DNA of 64,000 nucleotides from Imbricaverruca yamaguchii (GCA_034440575.1 JAOTOL010001564.1:1818569-1882568); one strand, 5' to 3'. Positions 1 to 11,062 are shown, numbered from the stretch's first letter. Notes: generated by a model not told the origin, from the sequence alone. Numbers and translations: made by a program.

Positions 1-211
1 AACGCTAGTCCTTCAACAAGCCCAGGACCAGGCAGGTCGAGTTCACCACAGCTGAAATAGTAACTGAGCCAGGAATTGGGTGTCAATGCAAGCAGGGCAA
101 CACCAACGTACGCTTCACTGGTTCCTGGCCCTGTCAATGATACGATATCCTTTTGGCTGATGTGATGCCACTCAATAGTTTACGTCCCCACATCAATGTC
201 GTCTGCATTAA
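1..211. repeat. R block, terminal part (unit U1)
   Basis: This is the end of the repeated IR 3'-flank block. The same sequence occurs at about 10880-11075, 16930-17120, 34475-34690, 44430-44640, 55865-56050 and 61870-62095. No gene is supported. Confidence 0.8.
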
Positions 212-873
212 CCCGCGCCGTCTTTCCGGTCAAATCCTCACACCCGTCTTTGGGGGGCGGTTGAAGACCTCCTCTAAAATCCAAACTAAGCATCGCACTA
301 AAAAAAATCGGTGTCATCGGAAAGCGCTCGACGAGTAGGGTCCGAGTCCACCCTCCAAAACAATTTCCCCTTAAAAGTGACGTGACCCCCAGAAATAAAA
401 AACTCAAAATTTTCCGTTTTTCAGTTTTCTTTAATTTTCCTTTTCCAATTGGTAGAGGAGACCGAGAAACGTTGGAAGTCAACTTGCCCTAATAAAAAAT
501 GTTTGTTTTAGCCAGAATCCTCTATTTGAACTGCAATTTGGCAAATACGCAAAATTTATATGTAGTCAAAAGCGAAATAAAATCCACTGGTATGTTTTGT
601 TCTACCCGTAAAGATAAGCAAACACGGAAAGTTCCATTAAAATATCTGTATCCGTTAAAGCGTGACGACTGGTTGAACGTTTTTGGAGGTGGCCTCACTT
701 GACCTTGAATAACTCGTTGATCCTAAATGACCTGACTTCAAAATTTTGAAACAGCATGCTAAATTGATGTGGGAAAAGGTATGCAAAATTTGGGCGCGCT
801 GCCGCGCGCCGATCGTCCACTGCCCGCGAAGAAATCTGAGGGGGTAGTTGAAGTCCCCCCGAGACGGGACGGG
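212..873. mobile_element. TTAA-target MITE, copy 1 (piggyBac-like or Kolobok-like termini)
   Basis: The element is flanked by TTAA at 208-211 and 874-877. Its ends are short imperfect inverted repeats starting CCCG: the left end reads CCCGCGCCGTCT and the right end, complemented, CCCGTCCCGTCT. The related unit at 34691 has an uninterrupted site reading ctgccTTAAatatgggacc at the same position, which is direct empty-site evidence. There is no transposase ORF, so it is non-autonomous. TTAA targets are typical of piggyBac and Kolobok; CCC ends favour piggyBac, but the assignment is inference. Confidence 0.82.
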
Positions 874-927
874 TTAATTATGTGACCATACCACCTTTCA
901 CACTCTTTCTATATATATGTAGATATA

Positions 928-1000
<73 letters not shown>

Positions 1001-2650
1001 CTATCTCTCTCTCCCAATGAAATGTTCGGAAGCTGATGGATGTTACATGCTTCGACTCTGAACTGAAGTAAATGAATGTCACCAGTCCTGACTCATGCGT
1101 GCTGAGAACAGTGGAATTTCTGTGGGCAGGGATATGCGTCCCGGCGGCCCAACTGAGCTGACATTATACATGTCAGGCGAGTACGATGGAAACCTGCATG
1201 TACATATTGTCGAAATATGGGATATAGTGGTGCTATAGTTTCCTTTGATATTGTGCAGGAGGAAAGAACACGTCTGATGTTCACCTGCACTCAGCATTCA
1301 TCATTGACCTGTGTACATGGCTTTCAGGGCACGAATTGTCTGAAAAGGCATACAAAGTGACTCGACCACTTTGTTCCCTGCAACGATTAATTGATCCAGC
1401 TTATTCATTTCGGCACCCTACATAACATGGAACGACTGATAATTCGAGTACGGCTCTTGGTCAGTGTCTGTGCAGTGGCCGCATGGACCGGACAGCCGAA
1501 CAGCGAGCCACGGACGGTAAGGCGGGTAGACGAACATATCATTATCACACAGAGAATATCCAAAGCTGTTTCCTTGCGAGCAGCAGCAAATGATACGTGG
1601 TAGCGCTAGTCCGCCTGAAGTGGCTGTTGGTACATCCGTTGGTAATCTTTTGGTTCACATTATTAGTCTGGTCTGGTCAGATCTGGTCAGTGTCAAGATG
1701 TTATTTTTAGACGTATGCTGGTGGACCCGGATGAAGCTGTTTCTCTTCTTTTTTTACTTCTCTTAGCGAGCTTTTGCATGCCACCCCCAGAACTGAACGG
1801 ATTCTTTAAGAACTCTCGGGGTTCTTTTTTATCCTTTTCGAATATGACAGCACTGTACAACACCACACTAGCTTCTCTTTTAACGAGTTTGTTTTCCTTT
1901 TTTAAGCATCGCTGACTTACGACTATTTTTGGGAAAAACAGAGTCTCAGCAGTTACAAATACGGCTAGGAGATTGCCGTACTTTTGCAACCGAGTCACTC
2001 TGGCACATTCGAACCCAGCCACTCTGGCAGTGCCACAACCCATAATGACGCACACTCAACCAAGCATTGACGAAATGCTGCTAGTCTCCTCGTCAGAATG
2101 ACTGAATATTCGCTGGAGTAAGATTAGGACACTATGCGGATATAGACAGCGAACCTTTGGCATTCCAATCGGTATCCTCAGCATCAGTTATCTGGCGTAT
2201 AGGTACAATAACGGATTTCACCTAAGTATATCGTGAGTAATCATAGTAACCCCATGAGCTTCAAATCATAGTAATCATAGTAACCATGACCTTCATAACC
2301 TTTCTTTACGCTTATCATCTTTAGGTTCATGAGTAGCTTCAAGATGTTATTTTCCGCGTATCGTCGGTTGATCTTCGTCATTATATTGGTCTTTTCTTCC
2401 ATTATCTTCGGTTTATTGGCTCTTATTTAATATTATCTGTAATATCAATTTAAGCATAGTTTCTTTCGCTTCACCTTCATTTTCATGTTACCTTTATGAT
2501 ATATTCCCTTGATTACTTCATCCACTTTACGTCAATACTTTCGCTTACCTAGAATGTCATTCCATGTACAAATAGTACTTGCCTGCAGTGGGAAGGTACA
2601 GCAATAAAATTATGAAATGGCATCTGGTATATCTGTAAATTTGTTAATTA
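874..2650. repeat. S block (unit U1), non-coding
   Basis: This upstream block recurs, complete or truncated, nine times in the window (here and at 7871, 11262, 17111, 34691, 45313, 52861, 56247 and 62096). It begins near the motif gaccataccacc and contains the TA microsatellite. It also has a segment (about 1080-1310) readable on + as a protein-like stretch in several copies. Stops and indels differ between copies, so I do not call a gene. From about 1391 an ATG opens a 70-codon frame with a hydrophobic start, but the ATG is absent from the other units. Confidence 0.75.
915..996. repeat. (TA)n microsatellite, interrupted
   Basis: This is about 80 bp of alternating TA with a few interruptions (atgtagata, tacata). 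The homologous tract in the duplicate (45353-45484) is longer and almost uninterrupted. Confidence 0.95.
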
Positions 2651-3399
2651 ACGTTCGGAGGGTGTTTTGTGTATTTTTCTTCGGTAAATGAACGAAACCA
2701 AATGTGAGTTAATGAAATTCATTCGCCTTCGGTCTCCAAATTTAAAAAGTTTAGCGAACTTGCAATTTGAAGAAAAAAACTATTACTATTCAAAAATTGA
2801 CGGGAACTTGTGATCCTCCACGCATGATATCGCCCATATTTATCCACTTTCCAATGGCAACCATTGGAACCGACGAATACTGAGTCCTTGGCCATGAATT
2901 TCTGCATGCTGCAGTGGTATGAACCCGTCAAACAATATTGCGGTGGGCCTATGATTACAATATCGATCTCATCTGTGTGCATATACCCTGAATGATAACT
3001 ACGATTGCTGAGGCTTACCCATATAGCTTGTAATCACGTTTTAAGTATGTGGTCACCGCAATTCTCTGACTCCACTGGTGAACAGAACTGTAGTCGACCC
3101 CCAGCTGAAGGGCTGGGATGGCCGAGTGGTTAAGTGGTTGGGCTCTGAGTACCCAAAGGTCCTGAGTTCGACACTAGCGACGCTCGGTATATTTCCCAAT
3201 CCCGCGGCCCACCAGTGAAACAGTGGGCGGCGCCGTTAGCCGTGAATGTGCAGAAAGTGCGTCGTGAACCGCCCAATAAATATAAGCAGACCCAGCTGAG
3301 TCCTCGGTCATGAATTCCTGCGTACAGCGATGGTATGAAGCCATCAAGCAAGCTTACGGTAAGCCTGCGATTTCAATGTGGACCTCATCTGTGTACATT
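2651..3399. repeat. T-block remnant fused to R-block start; IR gene missing (U1)
   Basis: About 210 bp of the T block (2651-2861, compare 18456-18660) run directly into sequence that elsewhere lies just after an IR stop codon (tgagtccttggccatgaatt, compare 15220). The rest of T and the whole IR gene are therefore absent, as if deleted. The join is also present at 47345, so it predates the 44-kb duplication. The segment also contains a SINE. Confidence 0.8.
3111..3287 (+). mobile_element. tRNA-derived SINE, family 1 (copy a)
   Basis: A pol III A-box-like start (TGGCCGAGTGGTTAAG, here with a small change after it) and a B box (GTTCGACAC) are followed by a non-tRNA body (cgcggcccaccagtgaaacag) and an AATAAA-bearing tail. 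It interrupts R-block sequence, and a GACCC(C)AGCTGA-like direct repeat lies on both sides. It is not a functional tRNA gene, because there is no acceptor pairing and the body is fused on. Confidence 0.85.
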
Positions 3400-3747
3400 A
3401 GCCCCCTTCAAATTGTATGAAGTACTTGGAAGACCAGCTCCCTGGTGTTTTCATATTGCTGGGTGGCCCAATAGGAGGCATGCAAAATGTCAGCTTCCTA
3501 GCTCAATGTTTGCGTCTGCCTCAAGGGCCCCAAAATTTCCCCCATAGAGTATAATGGAAACTCCAACTCCGGTGTTAGTCGCATTATGCTAACATCGTTA
3601 CATCGCCGTTTCCTGTTACAATATCGCCGAGAATAACCACGGTTCAACTGCTGTGTCCTGAAGAAAGTGGACTAAGCTTACTGTTCCCTTCTCCCCTCAT
3701 CTCCCACACCTCCCCTTACCTCCCACCCCCTCCCTTACCCCCACGCA

Positions 3748-3832
3748 CCAAACACCATAGCCAAAGGCTATGGTGTTTGGTCCTCGGTCATGCTGAGTCC
3801 TCGGGATGCACCATAGCCAAAGCCTATGGTGC
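3748..3832. repeat. Twin hairpins in hAT-1 subterminal region
   Basis: Perfect 15-bp arms at 3748-3762 and 3766-3780 are separated by AAA. A second hairpin with 11-bp arms (atgcaccatag / ctatggtgcat) ends near 3832. The duplicate element keeps only the first arm, at about 48218-48232. Confidence 0.9.
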
Positions 3833-4318
3833 ATTCCCGCGGTGTTCGTCTATGTTTCGAAATCGGTTAAGAGTTGCAAACTTAAACACGCGTGTTCTGG
3901 TTGAGTTGTATTCATGCAAACATTAAGTATGCGTGAAAAATAGGCTCCGGTTTCTTTAAACCACTCAGTAATATCGCTTTGCTCAGTAATAGCATGAGCA
4001 TATGAAAAGAGCACGATTTCCCACATGTAACAGGAAGTAATGCAGATAGGTGCTGGAGAGGATGCCTTCCAAAGTTGCTACTTATATTGTATATTATCGA
4101 GGGTCACAGCATATCTTCGGTTCACGCAGCTTCATATCACGGTCACAACACATCTGCAGACCCAGAGCCTCAGATCAGTCTTAGCTCAGCGAATTTTTGG
4201 CGAGACACGTGACATTTACAGATATCAGCGACATATTACACAAACATGAGATATGAGTTCAAATGTTACACGGCTCCAGGTAAGTTCCTAACGAGTTTTC
4301 TTTAGAGTCGCTTTCCGA

Positions 4319-5872
4319 TTAGCAGGATAAAGCTTCCGATAAAGCTTCCATCACCTGAAGAAGGTCTTGCCTTGCTTCATCATCCTTCGTTAAATGACAT
4401 ATATAATCAGATATCAATTTGATTTCACGCTCCGCGGTGTCGTGTGTGACCCGCAGAGTAGTGACGAAAGCTACAAAATACCGGTATTCAGCGTCATCAT
4501 CCCATGGTGGGGACTTCTTCAGCAAGGTGGTGCCGATGCCGAGACTGTGGAAGATTGAGACGGACCTGGGCCCGATGAACTTAGTCAGACCCAGCGTCTC
4601 CACCTGAGCTACGTCACTCGGCAGCACGGGGAGTTCAGGCTTCCTCAAACTGAGAGTCTGTCCTCTGTCGGCGCTGCAAATGCTGATTGCCAGAAGATGC
4701 TTGGTCTCACCATCAACTTTAGCGCTAGCCAGCACCATGGGCACCAGCTCCTCCGTGAGATACCAGCTGTGTCTCCTCATTACAGCCATCGCCACTTGCG
4801 CAATATCCGGATCAATGCTGTAGAACTTGGATAGGTTCTTGTAATGATCAACGTCGTTTACCACTGTATCCTCAGCCACGGTACTGGTAAGCCACTCCCG
4901 GACGTAGTACAGGGTCTCGTAGACGGTGAAGCGCCTCAGCTTCTCGGAGAGATCTTCCGTGATGACGCCCAGGTTGAGGAGCTGTGATCGGAACATGAAC
5001 ATTTTGATACCGTTCACCACGTTTGCCATCCACCGTGCCCTGCAGCACGCTCCAGGCTTCGAAAGGGCAGCTTCGTGACCTGCGCTTCCGTCGAGCACCT
5101 TGATGGTCAGATCTACACACTCCCCGTAGTCTGCCCGCAGATTTGATGAAGCCTCCGACGAGGCTTCAGTGATGTCCTCAAGATCTCGAAGCACATCTTC
5201 TCTTTGGTCCTGCAAGAGCTCTTCCTTTAGCTGAAGGGTCTCATATTCCTCCTTGTTTATGCTCGACCAAACAGATTCAAAGTCCTTGAACAGGGTCGTC
5301 TCTGGCGAATGATCGGATCCAAACAGAGGTGTCCACACTGCTTTAGCTGAGAGTTCTTGGATGTGATGGCGACACGTCAAATACAACGGCTTTTTCCCGA
5401 GTTTCTGCTCCAGCCTGATCGCTGCCCCTCTTTTGCAGCCAGTATTGGGCGCCGATGTGTCAAATGACATAGCGCGAATTGTTTGTTCTAGACTCCATTC
5501 TTGTATGCATTTGAACACCTCAGCGGCTTGGACTTCTCCAGTGCTATTTCCTATCTTTCTCGTTGATAAAAGCTTTCCTTGAACGCACTGCTCCGCATTT
5601 CCTGATACCATGACTGCCAATCTCTCGGATTTTCCTCCACCATGTTCATCCAGCGGCTTGCCGTCCCAATGGACAACTGTGTCTGCCGGAGGCGTAAACC
5701 CCTGCTTGATCTGGTCTGAGAGGACCTTCCGGCTGGCGCTCCGATGACGCCTGATGGTGGATGCACTGATGCTAACCTCGTCCAGGTCGCCGGCACCCGA
5801 CTTCACTACGGAAGCGAATACATGTGAAGCGGCCTCACTGCTTATGTTACACCAATCCAATGTGGCTGTCAC
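4319..5872 (-). CDS. hAT-like transposase, open reading frame
   Basis: The 517-residue ORF lies inside hAT-1 and would cut and rejoin element ends. Visible landmarks fit a hAT-type RNase-H fold: VVHWDGK with Asp70, SFDTS with Asp138, then CRHH (Cys167, His170), like the C-x2-H step of hAT proteins, and ARWM at about 279-282. I cannot place the catalytic Glu confidently. The Met at 5872 is simply the first in frame. A basic stretch just upstream, in another frame (5869-6264 on the - strand), could be an earlier exon or a frameshifted N-terminus, so the protein may be 5'-incomplete. The 8-bp target duplication supports the assignment. The homologous ORF at 48728-50279 has several frame breaks. 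Confidence 0.75.
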   Translation of the reverse strand: MTATLDWCNISSEAASHVFASVVKSGAGDLDEVSISASTIRRHRSASRKVLSDQIKQGFTPPADTVVHWDGKPLDEHGGGKSERLAVMVSGNAEQCVQGKLLSTRKIGNSTGEVQAAEVFKCIQEWSLEQTIRAMSFDTSAPNTGCKRGAAIRLEQKLGKKPLYLTCRHHIQELSAKAVWTPLFGSDHSPETTLFKDFESVWSSINKEEYETLQLKEELLQDQREDVLRDLEDITEASSEASSNLRADYGECVDLTIKVLDGSAGHEAALSKPGACCRARWMANVVNGIKMFMFRSQLLNLGVITEDLSEKLRRFTVYETLYYVREWLTSTVAEDTVVNDVDHYKNLSKFYSIDPDIAQVAMAVMRRHSWYLTEELVPMVLASAKVDGETKHLLAISICSADRGQTLSLRKPELPVLPSDVAQVETLGLTKFIGPRSVSIFHSLGIGTTLLKKSPPWDDDAEYRYFVAFVTTLRVTHDTAEREIKLISDYICHLTKDDEARQDLLQVMEALSEALSC

Positions 5873-6299
5873 GCCACTTCCTGTGATGTTTCGCGGAACT
5901 GTGAGTGTGAGTGTGTCGCTACGTGCCGTTTCAGTCGGGGCTGTGTTATCATGATTTTCTTTCGTGTCCGTTTACTCCTGGTTTGTGTCGTCTTCTGACT
6001 CTGTGAGTAGCATTGTGATTCACTTTCAGTGCTGAAACACATCATGGATGATGATATTGCACATGGTGGGTCGTCTTGCTTCATTTTTCTTTGTGATATC
6101 CGCATGTATTGACGATCAGACGATCCGATATGCAACTTTCGTCCTTTTTTCATTTTTTTAAAAATAAATTTAATCCGAACTGTTGCTGGGGTGGCTTGAG
6201 GAACCAGGGTTCTATTGCTAAGCAGAGCTTGCTGCGTGAACCCTGGCCCCACCACCCGATCCATGAACTCCAGTTCAACGGCAGAATTTAGACCGAAAG

Positions 6300-6492
6300 T
6301 TTAAATTGCCGCCAACGTACCGACACGGCCGCCCGGTAGCTCGTCCCCGGCGTTATCGGGGCAGCTGCCAACTGACACTCCCGGCCGGGGGCTAAATGCG
6401 AGCGCACGAAGCCCTCGAATCCTGTGTTGTCAGTACAGGGGAGACCAGTGCAGGCCAGCGCTCTAACCAACTGAGCTACCGGGGCGGCAACG
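6300..6492 (-). mobile_element. tRNA-derived SINE, family 2 (copy a), nested in hAT-1
   Basis: On the - strand a tRNA-like head reads GGTAGCTCAGTTGGTTAGAGC (A box), followed about 45 bp later by a B-box-like GATTCGAGGGC. No intact cloverleaf is present, so I call a SINE rather than a tRNA gene. The ends are approximate. Confidence 0.65.
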
Positions 6493-7238
6493 CTATCTGC
6501 ATTTTGCATTGTTTCCTCGTTGAAGTACAATAGTCTCTGCAGACATTGCCTATTTGTAGGAAGCTGAGAGGATGGAAGCTTGTCGGTGTCCTTCCCATCA
6601 TCCACACCCCTTTCCTGCTCCGGGATCACTGAGAGCGAGCAGCCGGCTTCCTCGGTTTTGGTGGCTCATGCCGCGTTTCTTTGCCACCCCTTGTAGTTGG
6701 CATTGTGATCCTTGTCGAAGGGAATTTCTTAACTTCTCGTCTTGTTTGAAACTATGAACGTTTAGAACTAAAACTATAAGTTTCGATTAACATTTACCCT
6801 AAAACAGAATGAGGGGGTGCTTAATGAGCATTGTAGGAAATTCGTTAAAAAAAATAGGTACACTTGAAAGCATGCGAAAACCGGGACGGGAGGATTGTGG
6901 GCGGGAGGAGGCGTTGGAGGTAAGGGGGTGGGAGGTGAGGGTGAGAGGGTAAAGGTAAGTTTAGTCCACTCTCTTCCAGACACAGCAGTTGAATTGTCGT
7001 TATTCGCGACGATATTGTAACAGGAAACGGCACTGTGACTATGTGAGCATAATGCGACTAACACCGGCATTCAAGTCTCCATTACACCCAACGGGGAAAA
7101 CATTGGAGCCCTTGAGGCAGACGCAAACATTTAGCTAGGAAGCTGAAATTTTACATACTCCCTATTGGGCCACTCAGCAATGGGAAAACACCAGGGGAGC
7201 TTGTCTTCCAAATACTTCCTAAAATTTCAAGGGGGCTA

Positions 7239-7870
7239 GTGTACATATACCTTGAATTTGAAGGGGGAGAGTGTACATATACCAACCTTTACTGCATTGG
7301 TCACCGATCACGAAAAAGCCCCCTGAAGCGCAGAATTGTGTGCGTGCTTCGCCGCGACCTATGTTGAAACACAACATGCTTGCCGACATGGGACCTCCGG
7401 GTCTGAAAGGAGCGAAATGTTAGGTCATGACCTCATGATCCTCTCTTAATCCGCCACTGATGGGGTCACTATTTTCGAACGCCGCGCGTTCATTTGCGTA
7501 TGTCGTGGGTGTTCCTTCCCCTGGGTGAACTGCTTGATACTGTTCTACTATGAGACCTGGTTGAATAAATTGTCCTTCCGTTTTATCCTTATTTGTATGA
7601 TTTGTACCCAATAGTGGATGAGAAGGATTGTCTCTCGACGACGAGATACTCGGACCTCAGTACATGCAAGCATTTCACCAAGTCTAGGCACCAGCAAGTC
7701 GACCCTATCACAAGTTTAAAAAAAACTGCTTGCATTTACTGAGGCCCGGGTAAGCCAGCAACTAAGCCAAGAAAGGGTTGTCGAGACAGGTAACGGAACA
7801 CCAATATGTATTTCACTTGTCCATTGCACCGTCAACCATGCGTTATGCTTTTGCTGACGTGATGACCGTC
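7239..7870. repeat. R block, terminal part (U1), after hAT-1
   Basis: The R block resumes here: aagcccccttgaagcgcaga is also at 10536, and the ctttt(g)gctga...gtgatg end is shared with other copies. It is a divergent copy with no gene supported. Confidence 0.7.
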
Positions 7871-8759
7871 AGCAGTGTACTTCCCTGCACCAACCTCATG
7901 TACATATAATATGGGACCCCCGTACCCCCACCCTTGTCTCCGACAATGCACCGATGGGAAACTGATGGATGTTGCATGCACCGAGTCAAAACTGATGCAA
8001 TGCAGCGTCACCGGTTCTGACTCATGCGTGATGAAGACGGTGGAACTTCTGCGGGCAGAGATGTGTAACCTAGTGGTCAATTTGAGCTGATATTGTATAT
8101 AGAAAGTGAATTCAGAACACAATGGAAACGTGCAGATACATCTTGTGGAGATATGAGACATAACGGTTCTACAGTCCCACTTTGATATCGCCCTGAGTGG
8201 ACGAAAGCGTCCAATGTCCGTCTGCACTTAGCATTCATCATTGACCTGTTTGCATGGCATACAGGGCACGAAGTGTTTGAAAATGCATCAGAAGTGACTC
8301 GACCCCTTTGTTCCCTGTAACGACTAATTGATCCAGCGTATTCATTGAGGTACCCCACGTCACAGGGAACGACTGAGAATTCGAGTTCTGTTCTTGGTCA
8401 ATGTCCATAGAGTGGCCGCACGGACCAGATAGCTTGGAAGCGAGCCGTGGACGGTAAGGCGGGTAGGCGAACACATTGTTGCCATACAAATGGAATATCC
8501 AAAGCAATTTCCTTACGAGTAGCAGCAAACGATACGTCGAAGCGCTAGGGAAGCTGACGTAGCTGTTGATACATCCGTTGGTTATCTTTTCGTGCATATT
8601 TATGGTCTGGTCAGGTCAAATCCTCGAGTCATGCCGCCACTTCCGGTGGAATGGTGGTGGACCCGGCTGAATTCGTAGTTTTTCTTCTTGTCTTACTACA
8701 GTTAAAGAGATCAGACGGGTGGCATACCGTAGCTTGGGCTGTCTCACCACATTGTGGGT
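7871..8759. repeat. S block (unit U2), non-coding
   Basis: This is a diverged S block (compare 34691-35500). It stops abruptly at about 8759, where it is joined to the 3' part of an IR gene through sequence around ttgctccc. Confidence 0.75.
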
Positions 8760-9281
8760 TGCTCCCACACCAAGGCTCTATTTGTGCAGCGGTATTCATT
8801 ACCGTTCCACTGAGGAGAGCCAGAAAATCCTGCGTGGAGTCTAGCCTTTCTCCGGATGAAGGAGACTGTAATATGGTCGAGACTGAAGCGCCAGCAGTTG
8901 CCCATGGCAGATGACGTCAACATGAGGTGTGACTTCACACCTCAGCCTCGTAATGCTGTCCTGCCACTCCGTTTGGAGGAGTGTCTCCCTGCTTTCTACA
9001 TACTGATGTATGGCGTTGCCGCCTCTGTTGGTCTGCTGTTGTTGGAACTACTGACGTCTCATCGCGCGTGGCGACTGCGGAGCACTGGTCTAAATACTGT
9101 AGTTATCACAGGTCCAGGAGAGATACTGGGAGTAGTTGCCGACAACGTCCTGACGAGAACAGAACTGCAGTTGAACCCAGCTGAGATCATGAATTCTTGC
9201 ATACTGCAGACGGATGAAGCCGTTAAGCAAGTGTACTGTATGACTGTGATTTCATTCTCGATGACATCCGTGTGCATATAG
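8760..9281 (+). pseudogene. IR 3' fragment (M4 region), copy 1
   Basis: From 8760 the sequence matches IR-A from about 14797 onward. It has only the last part of the S2 lobe, the M4 helix (CLPAFYILMYGVAASVGLLL) and the C-tail. An early in-frame stop (ccactgagg, about 8803) precedes a frame open from 8856. The normal IR stop is lost (gacgagaac where IR-B has gacgtgaac), so the frame runs into 3' flank until 9281. No M1, pore or M3 is present. It is a relic of a deletion or unequal exchange, not a channel. Confidence 0.88.
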
Positions 9282-11062
9282 TCTGACTGATAACCACGAT
9301 GGTTGGGGTTTGCCCATGTAGGCTTTAATCATGTTCGAATTTTTTGGTCACCACAATTCGGGGGCTCCACTGTTGTACCTAAAGTTCGGGTTGTTGTACC
9401 TCAGTGTACTAATATGGTACTGTTAGTCAGGCAGGCAATGGACCCTTCTATGCGTTTGCATTAATGCGGTAGTCCGGTGGTACTGTACTTCCCTGGTGTT
9501 GCTCTCCACGCCACATTCTGACCTGACCTGCCCCATCATGTGACTCGTTGGTGCTGGATTGGTGTTGGATTCCTAATCCAATAGTATATATCACAGTGTC
9601 GCGGCTCTGGATAATTCGTGGTTGTGACTCGCGCACTCCTCTCACTTTACGTTTGCTTTACTCCTTTCACTCTGTACCATATTCGATACTGTGTGTTATC
9701 TACTCGTAAATATTTGATTACTTGTGAACAAACATTTGGACTTGATGGCAGTGAATGCATTGTCGGCATGTCTAATCTGATGGCCGTGAATCATCTTCGA
9801 AAGTTCCTTCACCAGGCTTCTTTTTATCTACCTTTATTGTTTCACTACCGAAGGCTTCGACGCATCCAGTGCATTAACGTGTATCCGACACCTATAACGC
9901 CACACCCTCCGTCACGCCAGGGACCTCTTACATGGCTCGGATACCGTCATCGGTCCATTGATCCTTCGCACCGGCCCTGGCCCTCTGACGGTCTGGAATC
10001 ATGTCCGACGACTATGGGGCCCTCTCGATGGACTCATCAGCCCTCGTTATCGGCCCATGACATTTTCCGCCAGGCCAGAAGCCTCTCGTTCAAAAGTTAG
10101 GACCCATATTGTGGAAGGACGGGGGCCATAACTTCGGTTTCAACCACTCCGTCATCCTCAGGGTTCTTCATGTTGGCTCGGGGCCCTGTCGCACGATCCA
10201 GGGTCCTGTACGCCTGGATCCTTCATCGTCGGCTCAGGGGCACACTCCACCAGCTCAGCGATCCTAGCTTGGCGTAGCTGGCCTCCACTACTCGGGGCCC
10301 TTTCCATTAGTCCGTGGTCCTTCTAACGACCAGCTGCTCTTTCGTGGGACTATACGCTACGTATAATGGCCCGGCCCGGGATTCTCACCGTGTGCTCGTC
10401 GACACTTTCCATTACATAGGCGTGCTTGTCATTGACCGTGGACCCTCTTTGTTAGCCAGGGCACTTTTGTCTGCACAAAGCCCTTTACATCGATCCAGAA
10501 ATATCATACGGCTACCCGGGCCCCTTATCGATCACAAGGCCCCTTGAAGCGCAAAAATATTGTGGGTTTCGCCATGATTTAAAACACATGTTGGACAGTC
10601 TGGGCCTTTCCGGACTGGAAGCCCAAAATTGGGTCATGACCCATTGCATCCCTCTGGATCCGCCACTGAGGAGGGTTCAGTTCCGTTAGCAACGTCAATG
10701 CGCCATGCCTTCTTTTCAGAATGCAAGGTTTTATTTTGCCTCGGTGGGAGCGTTGGATACCGTACTGTTATGCGAGTTGTTTGTGTATGGTTTCATGGCG
10801 TTATATCGGTACTTATACGTGTTGTGCCCACTAGAGAGTAAAGACGATTGTCTGTCGCCGACCAGAAAATCTGGGCTCAGTGAACGCTAGTCCTTCAACA
10901 AGACCAGGACCAGGCAAATCGAGCTTACCACAGGTGAAAAAGTAACCAAGCCAGGAATAGGGTGTTAAGACAGACAGGGCAACACCGGTCCACTTTTCAC
11001 TTGTTCCTTGCACTGCCAATGATAACATGCGCTTTTGGCTGATAGGATGACACACAATAGTT
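9282..11062. repeat. R block (unit U2)
   Basis: This is a complete R block, also present at 15195-17110 and 54178-56047. Its middle (about 9880-10560) is GC-rich, with many variants of a GGGCCCTnTC module. Frames of up to 160 codons occur (9618-10100) but show no recognisable domain. A 61-codon frame at 10705-10890 recurs in other copies. I do not support a gene. Confidence 0.75.

Larger units (their letters stand above)
3400..7238 (-). mobile_element. hAT-1 DNA transposon, copy 1 (8-bp TSD)
   Basis: The 3839-bp element is bounded by exact 8-bp duplications GTGTACAT at 3392-3399 and 7239-7246. The termini read TAGCCCCCTT and AAGGGGGCTA, and the inverted similarity extends about 350 bp inward (3400-3750 against 6890-7238). 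An 8-bp duplication with ends starting TAG is the hAT pattern. It encodes an open transposase-like ORF on the - strand (4319-5872) and contains a nested SINE (6300-6492) and two hairpins (3748-3832). It sits in R-block sequence. Confidence 0.9.

Noticed and set aside
1391..1603. Candidate signal-peptide exon (MERLIIRVRLLVSV...) with a GTAAGG donor after it
   Set aside because: The ATG is present only in U1 and U1', which have no IR gene. In units with an IR gene the ATG is mutated or the segment is missing.
3111..3200. Possible tRNA-Ser or tRNA-Leu gene
   Set aside because: A and B boxes are present, but the body continues into a shared SINE tail, five copies carry target-site duplications, and no acceptor stem closes.
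6430..6492. Possible tRNA gene on the - strand (GGTAGCTCAGTTGGTTAGAGC)
   Set aside because: It lacks a complete cloverleaf, is nested in a transposon and is fused to a SINE-like body.
9618..10100. 160-codon proline-rich ORF in the R block
   Set aside because: It is not maintained at the same length in other R blocks, has low-complexity composition from the GC modules, and has no recognisable family.
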